A stretch of DNA of 64,000 nt. Source: Megaleporinus macrocephalus (taxonomy: Eukaryota; Chordata; Actinopteri; Characiformes; Anostomidae). The stretch spans positions 36,177,162 to 36,241,161 of the forward strand of contig CM038704.1 of the NCBI GenBank assembly GCA_021613375.1. Reading direction: 5' to 3'. The notes under the pieces are model-generated. The model made no database searches. It was not told the origin of the DNA and saw only the letters and a list, made by a program, of their open reading frames with translations. The number at the start of each line of letters is the position of its first letter. Position 1 is the stretch's first letter. The translations under genes and the position numbers were made by a program. Below, one piece after another: positions 12,097 through 25,930 of the stretch.

Positions 12097-14066
12097 ACAC
12101 TAAACCCTTACCTCTACATTTACACTAAACCATAACCTATACATACACACTAAACCCTAACCCCTACATTCACACTAAACCCTAACCCCTACATTCACAC
12201 TAAACCCTTACCTCTACATTTACACTAAACCATAACCTATACATACACACTAAACCCTAACCCCTACATTCACACTAAACCCTAACCCCTACATTCACAC
12301 TAAACCCTAACCCCTACATTTACATAAAGCCCTAACCCCTACATTCACACTAAACCCTTACCTCTACATTTACACTAAACCCTTACCTCTACATTTACAT
12401 AAAGCCCTAACCCCTACATTCACACTAAACCCTTACCTCTACATTTACACTAAACCATAACCTATACATACACACTAAACCCTAAACCCTACATTCACAC
12501 TAAACCCTTACCTCTACATTTACACTAAACCATAACCTATACATACACACTAAACCCTAACCCCTACATTCACACTAAACCCTAACCCCTACATTCACAC
12601 TAAACCCTAACCCCTACATTCACACTAAACCCTAACCCCTACATTTACATAAAGCCCTAACCCCTACATTCACACTAAACCCTTACCTCTACATTTACAC
12701 TAAACCATAACCTATACATACACACTAAACCCTAACCCCTACATTCACACTAAACCCTAACCCCTACATTCACACTAAACCCTAACCCCTACATTTACAT
12801 AAAGCCCTAACCCTTACATTCACACTAAACCCTAGGCCCTACATTCACACTAAACCCTAACCTCTGCATTTAAACTAAACCCTAACCTATACATTCACAC
12901 TAAACCCTAACCCCTACATTTACATAAAGCCCTAACCCCTACATTCACACTAAACCCTTACCTCTACATTTACACTAAACCCTTACCTCTACATTTACAC
13001 TAAACCCTAACCCCTACATTCACACTAAACCCTAACCCCAACATTTACATTAAGCCCTAACCCCTACATTCACACTAAACCCTAACCCCTACATTCACAC
13101 TAAACCCTAACCCCTACATTTACATAAAGCCCTAACCCCTACATTCACACTAAACCCTAACCCCTACATTCACACTAAACCCTAAGCCCTACATTCACAG
13201 TAAACCCTAACCTCTACATTTAAACTAAATCCTAACCTATACATTCACACTAAACCCTAACCCCTACATTTACATTAAGCCCTAACCCCTACATTCACAC
13301 TAAACCCTAACCCCTACATTCACACTAAACCCTAACCCCTACATTCACACTAAACCCTAACCCCTACATTCACACTAAACCCTAACCCCTACATTTACAT
13401 AAAGCCCTAACCCCTACATTCACACTAAACCCTAACCCCTACATTTACATAAAGCCCTAACCCCTACATTCACACTAAACCCTAACCCCTACATTTACAT
13501 AAAGCCCTAACCCCTACATTCACACTAAACCCTAACCCCTACATTCACACTAAACCCTAACCCCTACATTCACACTAAACCATAACCTCTACATTTAAAC
13601 TAAACCCTAACCTATACATTCACACTAAACCCTAACCCCTACATTTACATAAAGCCCTAACCCCTACATTCACACTAAACCCTAACCTCTACATTTAAAC
13701 TAAAGCCTAACCTATACATTCACACTAAACCCTAACCCCTACATTTACACTAAACCCTAACCTATACATTCACACTAAACCCTAACCCCTACATTTAAAC
13801 TAAACCCTAACCCCAACATTCACACTAAACCATAACCCCTACATTCACACTAAACCCTAACCCCTACATTCACACTAAACCCTAACCCCTACATTCACAC
13901 TAAACCCTTACCTCTACATTTATACTAAACCATAACCTATACATACACACTAAACCCTAACCCCTACATTTACACTAAACCCTTACCTCTACATTTATAC
14001 TAAACCCTTACCTCTACATTCACACTAAACTCTAACCCCTACATTTACACTAAACCCTAACCCTAA
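12097..14066. repeat. 25-bp telomere-like minisatellite, about 79 copies
   Basis: The unit is CCCTACATTCACACTAAACC followed by CTAAC. Each contains AAACCCTAACCCC, reminiscent of the vertebrate telomere repeat. Variants replace TTCACAC with TTTACAT (and CTAAACC with AAAGCC), TTTACACT or ATACACAC, and TAACC with TTACC. The variants recur in blocks (for example around 12085-12260, 12450-12560 and 12690-12740), showing that multi-unit segments were duplicated. The complementary strand has repeated GGGG/GGG runs. Confidence 0.95.
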
Positions 14067-14303
14067 AATGTAGGGGTTATGTTTGAATATGAGAATAAAT
14101 ATTTTACATAGATCAGAACATAATTCTGGTAAATAAATATTTTTTAAATCCAGTAAACTGTCAGTGAAGGAGATCTTTCAGCAAATGTGGGATCAGGAAA
14201 CTGCCAGTCAAGTGTCAAGGTCAAGGATGCTGCTTTCATCATTTTATTGATAAAAACTTACTGCGTTCTGCAAAAATGTTCAATATTATTCATACAAATA
14301 ACG
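14067..14303 (-). repeat. Right inverted arm
   Basis: Reverse complement of the left arm. It begins with AATGTAGGGGTTATG and ends with GAATAATATTGAAC-type sequence in reverse complement. It carries the extra ACGCAG-like bases near 14268 that the left arm lacks. Confidence 0.85.
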
Positions 14304-15477
14304 ATCGATGTTCAGCACGAAACAACCTACGTCCCAGAGAATCATAACAACACAAACTCCATTCAAATCACTGCACCTGAACAAAAACATCACCGCAGTT
14401 CAACTTGGCATCTTTCTCTGCACCGTTCAAGGACATCCAACCATCCAAGGCTGCAACATCCAACAAAGTATAGACAAACGTCGACAAAGAACTGAAAAAC
14501 CATTGTACACAGACAAACAAGGCTTTGTACGGAAACTGCAGAGATTCCCACTCATAGTGCACATGTGACGCCATGTAACAAAAGAAAGATAATTTAAACA
14601 AACGCCTGAACAGCAAAGACAAGTTGCACAAGCAGAACCAATTAACATAAACCAGAAAAGAACAAGAAAAAATAAATCTCCACTGCATTCCACAGCAGAT
14701 CAGAAACTTTTGCGAGCTTGTTGGTTCTTTTAATTGGACTCAGCACACTGGTTTTTACTCAATGGCTGGTTGTGCAAATTCAAAGGTGGTGGAGACGCAA
14801 TTTGGAGACTATTTTTGCTAGTAATCCAGCGGTTATATGGAAAACTTTCCTTTGTAGCTGCAGGACAAAGGCACGCACAAGCAGGAAAACAGGCAGCAGA
14901 GAGGAAAAATAATTGGTGATGTGGGAAGTTATGAACTGTTAAAGTTTGGGCATCAACACATTTGAAACAAAAAGTTAAAGGAATAGATCCAAACAGCAGT
15001 TAGGAACCCTCAGGCAAATTCCAGGCGTTCAGAGAAGACCTAATGACTTCTGAAAACTAAAAATATATCTCTGCAATTCTCACACTCTTATTTAATAGAA
15101 TCATTACTGCTTGTTGTATTTAAACAGTGTGTAATGCTCGTATTTCATTGTTAAGTTTTGGTCGGAAAGGAAAAAAGGGTAAATCTTGACCACTCACTGG
15201 AAAATTGTCCAGTTTTTCTATGTAGGTAGACACAGACCACCACTGGGTAATTGTCAGCCTATGACAGCCTAATATGTCATACTGACCAGTAGTAGAATTA
15301 CGAAGTGATGGTGGGACCAATTTCGTGAAGCACTCTTGACATTTTTTGTTCATAAAGGTAGTGTTGACACAATACGAACATTAGGATTTTGATGCAATAC
15401 CTGTCTAAGTATTTCAATACCGACACGACATATGAAATAACAGATGGCAGAACATGGACAACACATACATTTCCCAT
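14304..15477. other. Non-coding stretch, nothing recognised
   Basis: No gene was recognised. Several overlapping open frames of 60-106 codons on both strands between 14187 and 14919 share no domain with anything I know. Confidence 0.5.
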
Positions 15478-15483
15478 CAAACG

Positions 15484-15720
15484 TTTTAGTACACTACCGG
15501 TCAACAGTTTACATACACTACCAGCCAAACGTTTTAGTACACTACCGGTCAACAGTTTACATACACTACCAGCCAAACGTTTTAGTACACTACCGGTCAA
15601 CAGTTTACATACACTACCAGCCAAACGTTTTAGTACACTACCGGTCAACAGTTTACATACACTACCAGCCAAACGTTTTAGTACACTACCGGTCAACAGT
15701 TTACATACACTACCAGCCAA
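15484..15720. repeat. Left-edge 48-bp dimer block of the satellite
   Basis: Five alternating pairs of a CCGGTCAACAGTTTACAT monomer and a CCAGCCAAACGTTTTAGT monomer form a regular 48-bp dimer. This order occurs only at the left border. The CCGGTCAACAG type recurs singly deeper in the array as a block-boundary monomer. Confidence 0.85.
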
Positions 15721-16165
15721 ACGTTTTAGTACACTACCAGCCAAACGTTTTAGTACACTACCGGTCAAACGTTTTAGTACACTACCGGTCAAACGTTTTA
15801 GTACACTACCACCCAAACGTTTTAGTACACTACCAGCCAAACGTTTTAGTACACTACCAGCCAAACATTTTAGTACACTACCAGCCAAACGTTTTAGTAC
15901 ACTACCAGCCAAACGTTTTAGTACACTACCACCCAAACGTTTTAGTACACTACCAGCCAAACGTTTTAGTACACTACCAGCCAAACGTTTTAGTACACTA
16001 CCAGCCAAACGTTTTACTACACTACCAGCCAAACGTTTTAGTACACTACCAGCCAAACGTTTTACTACACTACCAGCCAAACGTTTTAGTACACTACCAC
16101 CCAAACGTTTTAGTACACTACCAGCCAAACGTTTTAGTACACTACCAGCCAAACGTTTTAGTACA

Positions 16166-18802
16166 CTACCAGCCAAACGTTTTAGATACACTACCAGCCA
16201 AACGTTTTAGTACACTACCGGTCAAACGTTTTAGTACACTACCAGCCAAACATTTTAGTACACTACCGGTCAAACGTTTTAGTACACTACCAGCCAAACG
16301 TTTTAGTACACTACCAGTCAAACGTTTTAGTACACTACCGGTCAAACGTTTTAGTACACTACCGGCCAAACGTTTTACTACACTACCAGTCAAACGTTTT
16401 AGTACACTACCGGTCAAACGTTTTAGTAAACTACCGGTCAAACGTTTTAGTACACTACCGGCCAAACGTTTTACTACACTACCAGCCAAACGTTTTAGTA
16501 CACTACCGGCCAAACGTTTTACTACACTACCAGTCAAACGTTTTAGTACACTACCAGCCAAACGTTTTAGTACACTACCGGCCAAACGTTTTAGTACACT
16601 ACCGGCCAAACGTTTTACTACACTACCAGTCAAACGTTTTAGTACACTACCAGCCAAACGTTTTAGTACACTACCGGCCAAACGTTTTAGTACACTACCG
16701 GTCAAACGTTTTACATACACTACCACCCAAACGTTTTAGTACACTACCACCCAAACGTTTTAGTACACTACCGGTCAAACGTTTTACATACACTACCACC
16801 CAAACGTTTTAGTACACTACCAGCCAAACGTTTTAGTACACTACCAGTCAAACGTTTTAGATCACTACCAGCCAAACATTTTAGTACACTACCAGACAAA
16901 CGTTTTAGATACATTACCAGCCAAACGTTTTAGTACACTACCAGCCAAACGTTTTACATACACTACCACCCAAACGTTTTAGTACACTACCAGCCAAACG
17001 TTTTACATACACTACCACCCAAACGTTTTAGTACACTACCAGCCAAACGTTTTAGTACACTACCAGCCAAACGTTTTACATACACTACCACCCAAACGTT
17101 TTAGTACACTACCAGTCAAAACATTTTAGTACACTACCAGACAAACGTTTTACATACACTACCACCCAAACGTTTTAGAACACTACCAGCCAAACATTTT
17201 AGTACACTACCAGACAAACGTTTTAGTACACTACCAGCCAAACGTTTTAGTACACTACCAGCCAAACGTTTTACATACACTACCACCCAAACGTTTTAGT
17301 ACACTACCAGCCAAACGTTTTAGTACACTACCAGTCAAACGTTTTAGATCACTACCAGCCAAACATTTTAGTACACTACCAGACAAACGTTTTAGATACA
17401 TTACCAGCCAAACGTTTTAGTACACTACCAGCCAAACGTTTTACATACACTACCACCCAAACGTTTTAGTACACTACCAGCCAAACGTTTTAGTACACTA
17501 CCAGCCAAACGTTTTACTACACTACCAGCCAAACGTTTTAGAACACTACCAGCCAAACGTTTTAGAACACTACCAGCCAAACGTTTTAGTACACTACCAG
17601 CCAAACGTTTTACTACACTACCAGCCAAACGTTTTAGAACACTACCAGCCAAACGTTTTAGATACACTACCAGCCAAACGTTTTAGAACACTATCAGCCA
17701 AACGTTTTAGTACACTACCAGCCAAACGTTTTAGAACACTATCAGCCAAACGTTTTAGAACACTATCAGCTAAACGTTTTACACTACCAGCCAAACGTTT
17801 TACTACACTACCAGCCAAACGTTTTAGTACACTACCAATTAAAACGTTTTAGTACACTACCAGCCAAACGTTTTAGTACACTACCAGTCAAACGTTTTAC
17901 TACACTACCAGCCAAACGTTTTAGTACACTACCAGTCAAACGTTTTAGTACACTACCAGCCAAACGTTTTACTACACTACCAGCCAAACGTTTTAGTACA
18001 CTACCAGCCAAACGTTTTAGTACACTACCAGTCAAACGTTTGAGAACACTACCAGCCAAACGTTTGAGTACACTACCAGCCAAACGTTTTAGTACACTAC
18101 CAGCCAAACGTTTTACTACATTACCAGCCAAACGTTTTAGTACACTGCCAGTCAAACGTTTTACTACACTACCAGCCAAACGTTTAAGTACACTACCAGC
18201 CAAACGTTTTACTACATTACCAGCCAAACGTTTTACTACACTACCAGCCAAACGTTTTACTACACTACCAGCCAAACGTTTTAGTACACTACCAGCCAAA
18301 CGTTTTAGTACACTACCAGTCAAACGGTTTAGATCACTACCAGTCAAACGTTTTACCACACTACCAGCCAAACGTTTTACTACACTACCAGTCAAACGTT
18401 TTACTACACTACCAGTCAAACGTTTTAGTACACTACCAGCCAACGTTTTAGTACACTACCAGCCAAACGTTTAGTACACTACCAGCCAAACGTTTTAGTA
18501 CACTACCAGCCAAACGTTTTACTACACTACCAGCCAAACGTTTTAGTACACTACCAGCCAAACGTTTTAGTACACTACCAGCCAAACGTTTCAGTACACT
18601 ACCAGCCAAACGTTTCAGTACACTACCAGCCAAATGTTTTACTACACTACCAGCCAAACGTTTTAGTACACTACCAGTCAAACGTTTTAGTACACTACCA
18701 GCCAAACATTTTAGTACACTACCAGCCAAACGTTTTAGTACACTACCAGTCAAACGTTTTAGAACACTACCAGCCAAACGTTTCAGTACACTACCAGTCA
18801 AA
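16166..18802. repeat. Satellite segment duplicated 3.8-4.2 kb to the right
   Basis: The order of monomer variants here is repeated further right. 16700-16800 matches 20540-20640 (offset 3838) and 17850-18802 matches 22023-22975 (offset 4173, including the 89-bp spacer that follows). The change in offset means about 335 bp was gained or lost between the two. Confidence 0.7.
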
Positions 18803-18891
18803 CAGAAATGCTATATAGTTAAAGTTAATCCAATACTTAATAGAACTGTAGAATATGTGCTATTAGTTTTTTGCTTTTTTGATACATGTAG
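18803..18891. repeat. 89-bp satellite spacer, copy 1
   Basis: Non-monomer sequence from CAGAAATGCTATATAG to TTTTGATACATGTAG, AT-rich and shared by all eight copies. It is always followed by AACACTATCAGCTAAACG and a shortened monomer (TTTTACACTACC), except in copy 8. It does not resemble the 24-bp unit. Confidence 0.95.
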
Positions 18892-21800
18892 AACACTATC
18901 AGCTAAACGTTTTACACTACCAGCCAAACGTTTTACTACACTACCAGTCAAACGTTTTAGTACACTACCAGCCAAACATTTTAGTACACTACCAGACAAA
19001 CGTTTTAGATACATTACCAGCCAAACGTTTTAGTACACTACCAGCCAAACGTTTTACATACACTACCACCCAAACGTTTTAGTACACTACCAGCCAAACG
19101 TTTTACATACACTACCACCCAAACGTTTTAGTACACTACCAGCCAAACGTTTTAGTACACTACCAGCCAAACGTTTTACATACACTACCACCCAAACGTT
19201 TTAGTACACTACCAGTCAAACATTTTAGTACACTACCAGACAAACGTTTTACATACACTACCACCCAAACGTTTTAGAACACTACCAGCCAAACATTTTA
19301 GTACACTACCAGACAAACGTTTTAGTACACTACCAGCCAAACGTTTTAGTACACTACCAGCCAAACGTTTTACATACACTACCACCCAAACGTTTTAGTA
19401 CACTACCAGCCAAACGTTTTAGTACACTACCAGCCAAACGTTTTAGATCACTACCAGTCAAACGTTTTACATACACTACCAGCCAAACGTTTTAGTACAC
19501 TACCAGCCAAACATTTTAGTACACTACCAGACAAACGTTTTAGTACATTACCAGCCAAACGTTTTAGTACACTACCAGCCAAACGTTTTAGTACACTACC
19601 AGACAAACGTTTTAGAACACTACCAGCCAAACGTTTTAGTACACTACCAGACAAACGTTTTAGTACACAACCAGCCAAACGTTTTACTACACTACCAGCC
19701 AAACGTTTTAGTACACTACCAGCCAAACGTTTTAGTACACTACCAGTCAAACGCTTTAGTACACTACCAGACAAACGTTTTACTACACAACCAGCCAAAC
19801 GTTTTAGTACACTACCAGCCAAACGTTTTAGTACACTACCGGCCAAACGTTTTAGTACACTACCGGTCAACAGTTTTACATACACTACCAGCCAAACGTT
19901 TTAGGACACTACCAGTCAAACGTTTTAGAACACTACCAGCCAAACGTTTTAGTACACTACCAGCCAAACGTTTTAGTACACTACCAGCCAAACGTTTTAG
20001 TACACTACCAGCCAAACGTTTTACTACACTACCAGCCAAACGTTTTAGAACACTACCAGCCAAACGTTTTAGAACACTACCAGTCAAACGTTTTAGTACA
20101 CTACCGGTCAAACGTTTTAGTACACTACCAGCCAAACGTTTTAGTACACTACCAGTCAAACGTTTTAGTACACTACCGGTCAAACGTTTTAGTACACTAC
20201 CGGCCAAACGTTTTACTACACTACCAGTCAAACGTTTTAGTACACTACCGGTCAAACGTTTTAGTACACTACCGGTCAAACGTTTTAGTACACTACCGGC
20301 CAAACGTTTTACTACACTACCAGCCAAACGTTTTAGTACACTACCGGCCAAACGTTTTACTACACTACCAGTCAAACGTTTTAGTACACTACCAGCCAAA
20401 CGTTTTAGTACACTACCGGCCAAACGTTTTAGTACACTACCGGCCAAACGTTTTACTACACTACCAGTCAAACGTTTTAGTACACTACCAGCCAAACGTT
20501 TTAGTACACTACCGGCCAAACGTCTTAGTACACTACCGGTCAAACGTTTTACATACACTACCACCCAAACGTTTTAGTACAATACCACCCAAACGTTTTA
20601 GTACACTACCGGTCAAACGTTTTACATACACTACCACCCAAACGTTTTAGTACACTACCAGCCAAACGTTTTAGTACACTACCAGTCAAACGTTTTAGAT
20701 CACTACCAGCCAAACATTTTAGTACACTACCAGACAAACGTTTTAGATACATTACCAGCCAAACGTTTTAGTACACTACCAGCCAAACGTTTTACATACA
20801 CTACCACCCAAACGTTTTAGTACACTACCAGCCAAACGTTTTACATACACTACCACCCAAACGTTTTAGTACACTACCAGCCAAACGTTTTAGTACACTA
20901 CCAGCCAAACGTTTTACATACACTACCACCCAAACGTTTTAGTACACTACCAGTCAAACATTTTAGTACACTACCAGACAAACGTTTACATACACTACCA
21001 CCCAAACGTTTTAGAACACTACCAGCCAAACATTTTAGTACACTACCAGACAAACGTTTTAGTACACTACCAGCCAAACGTTTTAGTACACTACCAGCCA
21101 AACGTTTTACATACACTACCACCCAAACGTTTTAGTACACTACCAGCCAAACGTTTTAGTACACTACCAGCCAAACGTTTTAGATCACTACCAGTCAAAC
21201 GTTTTACATACACTACCAGCCAAACGTTTTAGTACACTACCAGCCAAACATTTTAGTACACTACCAGACAAACGTTTTAGTACACTACCAGCCAAACGTT
21301 TTAGTACACTACCAGCCAAACGTTTTAGTACACTACCAGACAAACGTTTTAGTACACAACCAGACAAACGTTTTAGTACACAACCAGCCAAACGTTTTAC
21401 TACACTACCAGCCAAACGTTTTAGTACACTACCAGCCAAACGTTTTAGTACACTACCAGTCAAACGCTTTAGTACACTACCAGACAAACGTTTTACTACA
21501 CTACCAGCCAAACGTTTTAGTACACTACCAGCCAAACGTTTTAGTACACTACCGGCCAAACGTTTTAGTACACTACCGGTCAACAGTTTTACATACACTA
21601 CCAGTCAAACGTTTTAGGACACTACCAGTCAAACGTTTTAGAACACTACCAGCCAAACGTTTTAGTACACTACCAGCCAAACGTTTTAGTACACTACCAG
21701 CCAAACGTTTTACTACACTACCAGCCAAACGTTTTAGAACACTACCAGCCAAACGTTTTAGAACACTACCAGCCAAACGTTTTAGTACACTACCAGCCAA

Positions 21801-22975
21801 ACGTTTTACTACACTACCAGCCAAACGTTTTAGAACACTACCAGCCAAACGTTTTAGATACACTACCAGCCAAAACGTTTTAGAACACTATCAGCCAAAC
21901 GTTTTAGTACACTACCAGCCAAACGTTTTAGAACACTATCAGCCAAACGTTTTAGAACACTATCAGCTAAACGTTTTACACTACCAGCCAAACGTTTTAC
22001 TACACTACCAGCCAAACGTTTTAGTACACTACCAATTAAAACGTTTTAGTACACTACCAGCCAAACGTTTTAGTACACTACCAGTCAAACGTTTTAGTAC
22101 ACTACCAGCCAAACGTTTTAGTACACTACCAGTCAAACGTTTTACTACACTACCAGCCAAACGTTTTAGTACACTACCAGCCAAACGTTTTAGTACACTA
22201 CCAGTCAAACGTTTGAGAACACTACCAGCCAAACGTTTGAGTACACTACCAGCCAAACGTTTTAGTACACTACCAGCCAAACGTTTTACTACATTACCAG
22301 CCAAACGTTTTAGTACACTGCCAGTCAAACGTTTTACTACACTACCAGCCAAACGTTTAAGTACACTACCAGCCAAACGTTTTACTACATTACCAGCCAA
22401 ACGTTTTACTACACTACCAGCCAAACGTTTTACTACACTACCAGCCAAACGTTTTAGTACACTACCAGCCAAACGTTTTAGTACACTACCAGTCAAACGG
22501 TTTAGATCACTACCAGTCAAACGTTTTACCACACTACCAGCCAAACGTTTTACTACACTACCAGTCAAACGTTTTACTACACTACCAGTCAAACGTTTTA
22601 GTACACTACCAGCCAACGTTTTAGTACACTACCAGCCAAACGTTTAGTACACTACCAGCCAAACGTTTTAGTACACTACCAGCCAAACGTTTTACTACAC
22701 TACCAGCCAAACGTTTTAGTACACTACCAGCCAAACGTTTTAGTACACTACCAGCCAAACGTTTCAGTACACTACCAGCCAAACGTTTCAGTACACTACC
22801 AGCCAAATGTTTTACTACACTACCAGCCAAACGTTTTAGTACACTACCAGTCAAACGTTTTAGTACACTACCAGCCAAACATTTTAGTACACTACCAGCC
22901 AAACGTTTTAGTACACTACCAGTCAAACGTTTTAGAACACTACCAGCCAAACGTTTCAGTACACTACCAGTCAAA

Positions 22976-23064
22976 CAGAAATGCTATATAGTTAAAGTTA
23001 ATCCAATACTTAATAGAACTGTAGAATATGTGCTATTAGTTTTTTGCTTTTTTGATACATGTAG
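22976..23064. repeat. 89-bp satellite spacer, copy 2
   Basis: Same sequence and same downstream junction as copy 1. It opens higher-order unit A. Confidence 0.95.
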
Positions 23065-25841
23065 AACACTATCAGCTAAACGTTTTACACTACCAGCCAA
23101 ACGTTTTACTACACTACCAGTCAAACGTTTTAGTACACTACCAGCCAAACGTTTTAGTACACTACCAATTAAAACGTTTTAGTACACTACCAGCCAAACG
23201 TTTTAGTACACTACCAGTCAAACGTTTGAGTACACTACCAGCCAAACGTTTTAGTACACTACCAGCCAAACGTTTTAGTACACTACCAGACAAACGTTTT
23301 AGAACACTACCAGCCTACCGTTTTAGTACACTACCAGCCAAACGTTTTAGTACACTACCAGTCAAACGCTTTAGTACACTACCAGACAAACGTTTTACTA
23401 CACTACCAGCCAAACATTTTAGTACACTACCAGCCAAACGTTTTAGTACACTACCGGCCAAACGTTTTAGTACACTACCGGTCAACAGTTTTACATACAC
23501 TACCAGCCAAACGTTTTAGTACACTACCAGACAAACGTTTTAGTACACTACCAGCCAAACGTTTTAGTACACTACCAGTCAAACGTTTTAGTACACTACC
23601 GGCCAAACGTTTTAGTACACTACCGGTCAACAGTTTTACATACACTACCAGCCAAACGTTTTACTACACTACCAGCCAAACGTTTTAGTACACTACCAGC
23701 CAAACGTTTTAGTACACTACCAGTCAAACGCTTTAGTACACTACCAGACAAACGTTTTACTACACTACCAGCCAAACGTTTTAGTACACTATCAGCCAAA
23801 CGTTTTAGTACACTACCGGCCAAACGTTTTAGTACACTACCGGTCAACAGTTTTACATACACTACCAGCCAAACGTTTTAGAACACTACCAGCCAAACGT
23901 TTTAGTACACTACCAGCCAAACGTTTTAGTACACTACCAGCCAAACGTTTTACTACACTACCAGCCAAACGTTTTAGAACACTACCAGCCAAACGTTTTA
24001 GAACACTACCAGCCAAACGTTTTAGTACACTACCAGCCAAACGTTTTACTACACTACCAGCCAAACGTTTTAATACACTACCAGACAAACGTTTTAGTAC
24101 ACTACCGGCCAAACGTTTTAGTACACTACCGGTCAACAGTTTTACATACACTACCAGCCAAACGTTTTACTACACTACCAGCCAAACGTTTTAGTACACT
24201 ACCAGCCAAACGTTTTAGTACACTACCAGTCAAACGCTTTAGTACACTACCAGACAAACGTTTTACTACACTACCAGCCAAACGTTTTAGTACACTACCA
24301 GCCAAACGTTTTAGTACACTACCGGCCAAACGTTTTAGTACACTACCGGCCAAACGTTTTAGTACACTACCGGTCAACAGTTTTACATACACTACCAGCC
24401 AAACGTTTTAGTACACTACCAGTCAAACGTTTTAGAACACTACCAGCCAAACGTTTTAGTACACTACCAGCCAAACGTTTTAGTACACTACCAGCCAAAC
24501 GTTTTACTACACTACCAGCCAAACGTTTTAGAACACTACCAGCCAAACGTTTTAGTACACTACCAGCCAAACGTTTTACTACACTACCAGCCAAACGTTT
24601 TAGAACACTACCAGCCAAACGTTTTAGATACACTACCAGCCAAACGTTTTAGAACACTATCAGCCAAACGTTTTAGTACACTATCAGCCAAACGTTTTAG
24701 TACACTACCAGCCAAACGTTTTAGAACACTATCAGCCAAACGTTTTAGAACACTATCAGCTAAACGTTTTACACTACCAGCCAAACGTTTTACTACACTA
24801 CCAGCCAAACGTTTTAGTACACTACCAATTAAAACGTTTTAGTACACTACCAGCCAAACGTTTTAGTACACTACCAGTCAAACGTTTTACTACACTACCA
24901 GCCAAACGTTTTAGTACACTACCAGTCAAACGTTTTAGTACACTACCAGCCAAACGTTTTACTACACTACCAGCCAAACGTTTTAGTACACTACCAGCCA
25001 AACGTTTTAGTACACTACCAGTCAAACGTTTGAGAACACTACCAGCCAAACGTTTGAGTACACTACCAGTCAAACGTTTTAGTACACTACCAGCCAAACG
25101 TTTTACTACATTACCAGCCAAACGTTTTAGTACACTGCCAGTCAAACGTTTTACTACACTACCAGCCAAACGTTTAAGTACACTACCAGCCAAACGTTTT
25201 ACTACATTACCAGCCAAACGTTTTACTACACTACCAGCCAAACGTTTTACTACACTACCAGCCAAACGTTTTAGTACACTACCAGCCAAGCGTTTTAGTA
25301 CACTACCAGCCAAACGGTTTAGATCACTACCAGTCAAACGTTTTACCACACTACCAGCCAAACGTTTTACTACACTACCAGTCAAACGTTTTAGTACACT
25401 ACCAGTCAAACGTTTTAGTACAATACCAGCCAACGTTTTAGTACACTACCAGCCAAACGTTTTAGTACACTACCAGCCAAACGTTTTAGTACACTACCAG
25501 CCAAACGTTTTAGTACACTACCAGCCAAACGTTTTACTACACTACCAGCCAAACGTTTTAGTACACTACCAGCCAAACGTTTTAGTACACTACCAGTCAA
25601 ACGTTTTAGTACACTACCAGCCAAACGTTTTAGTACACTACCAGCCAAACGTTTCAGTACACTACCAGCCAAATGTTTTACTACACTACCAGCCAAACGT
25701 TTTAGTACACTACCAGTCAAACGTTTTAGTACACTACCAGCCAAACATTTTAGTACACTACCAGCCAAACGTTTTAGTACACTACCAGTCAAACGTTTTA
25801 GAACACTACCAGCCAAACGTTTCAGTACACTACCAGTCAAA

Positions 25842-25930
25842 CAGAAATGCTATATAGTTAAAGTTAATCCAATACTTAATAGAACTGTAGAATATGTGCT
25901 ATTAGTTTTTTGCTTTTTTGATACATGTAG
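25842..25930. repeat. 89-bp satellite spacer, copy 3
   Basis: Same sequence. The array after it has a broken monomer (ACTACCAAACGTTTTAG near 25979) that is repeated after copy 6, confirming that the two positions are duplicates. Confidence 0.95.

Larger units (their letters stand above)
11861..14303. mobile_element. Inverted-repeat (fold-back) element with internal minisatellite
   Basis: Two arms of about 235 bp face each other (11861-12096 and 14067-14303) around a 2-kb array of 25-bp units. In the reading I made, the arms differ by only a handful of substitutions plus two small indels: a 7-bp ACGCAGA-like insertion in the right arm near 14265-14275 and a 5-bp GCTGT insertion in the left arm near 12022. 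The outer ends lack a recognisable superfamily signature and I could not define a target-site duplication. It may be a non-autonomous DNA transposon, or an inverted duplication made during repair. Confidence 0.75.

Noticed and set aside
12097..14066. True chromosome end
   Set aside because: Units are 25-bp variants rather than pure TTAGGG repeats, and unique sequence continues on both sides between inverted arms.
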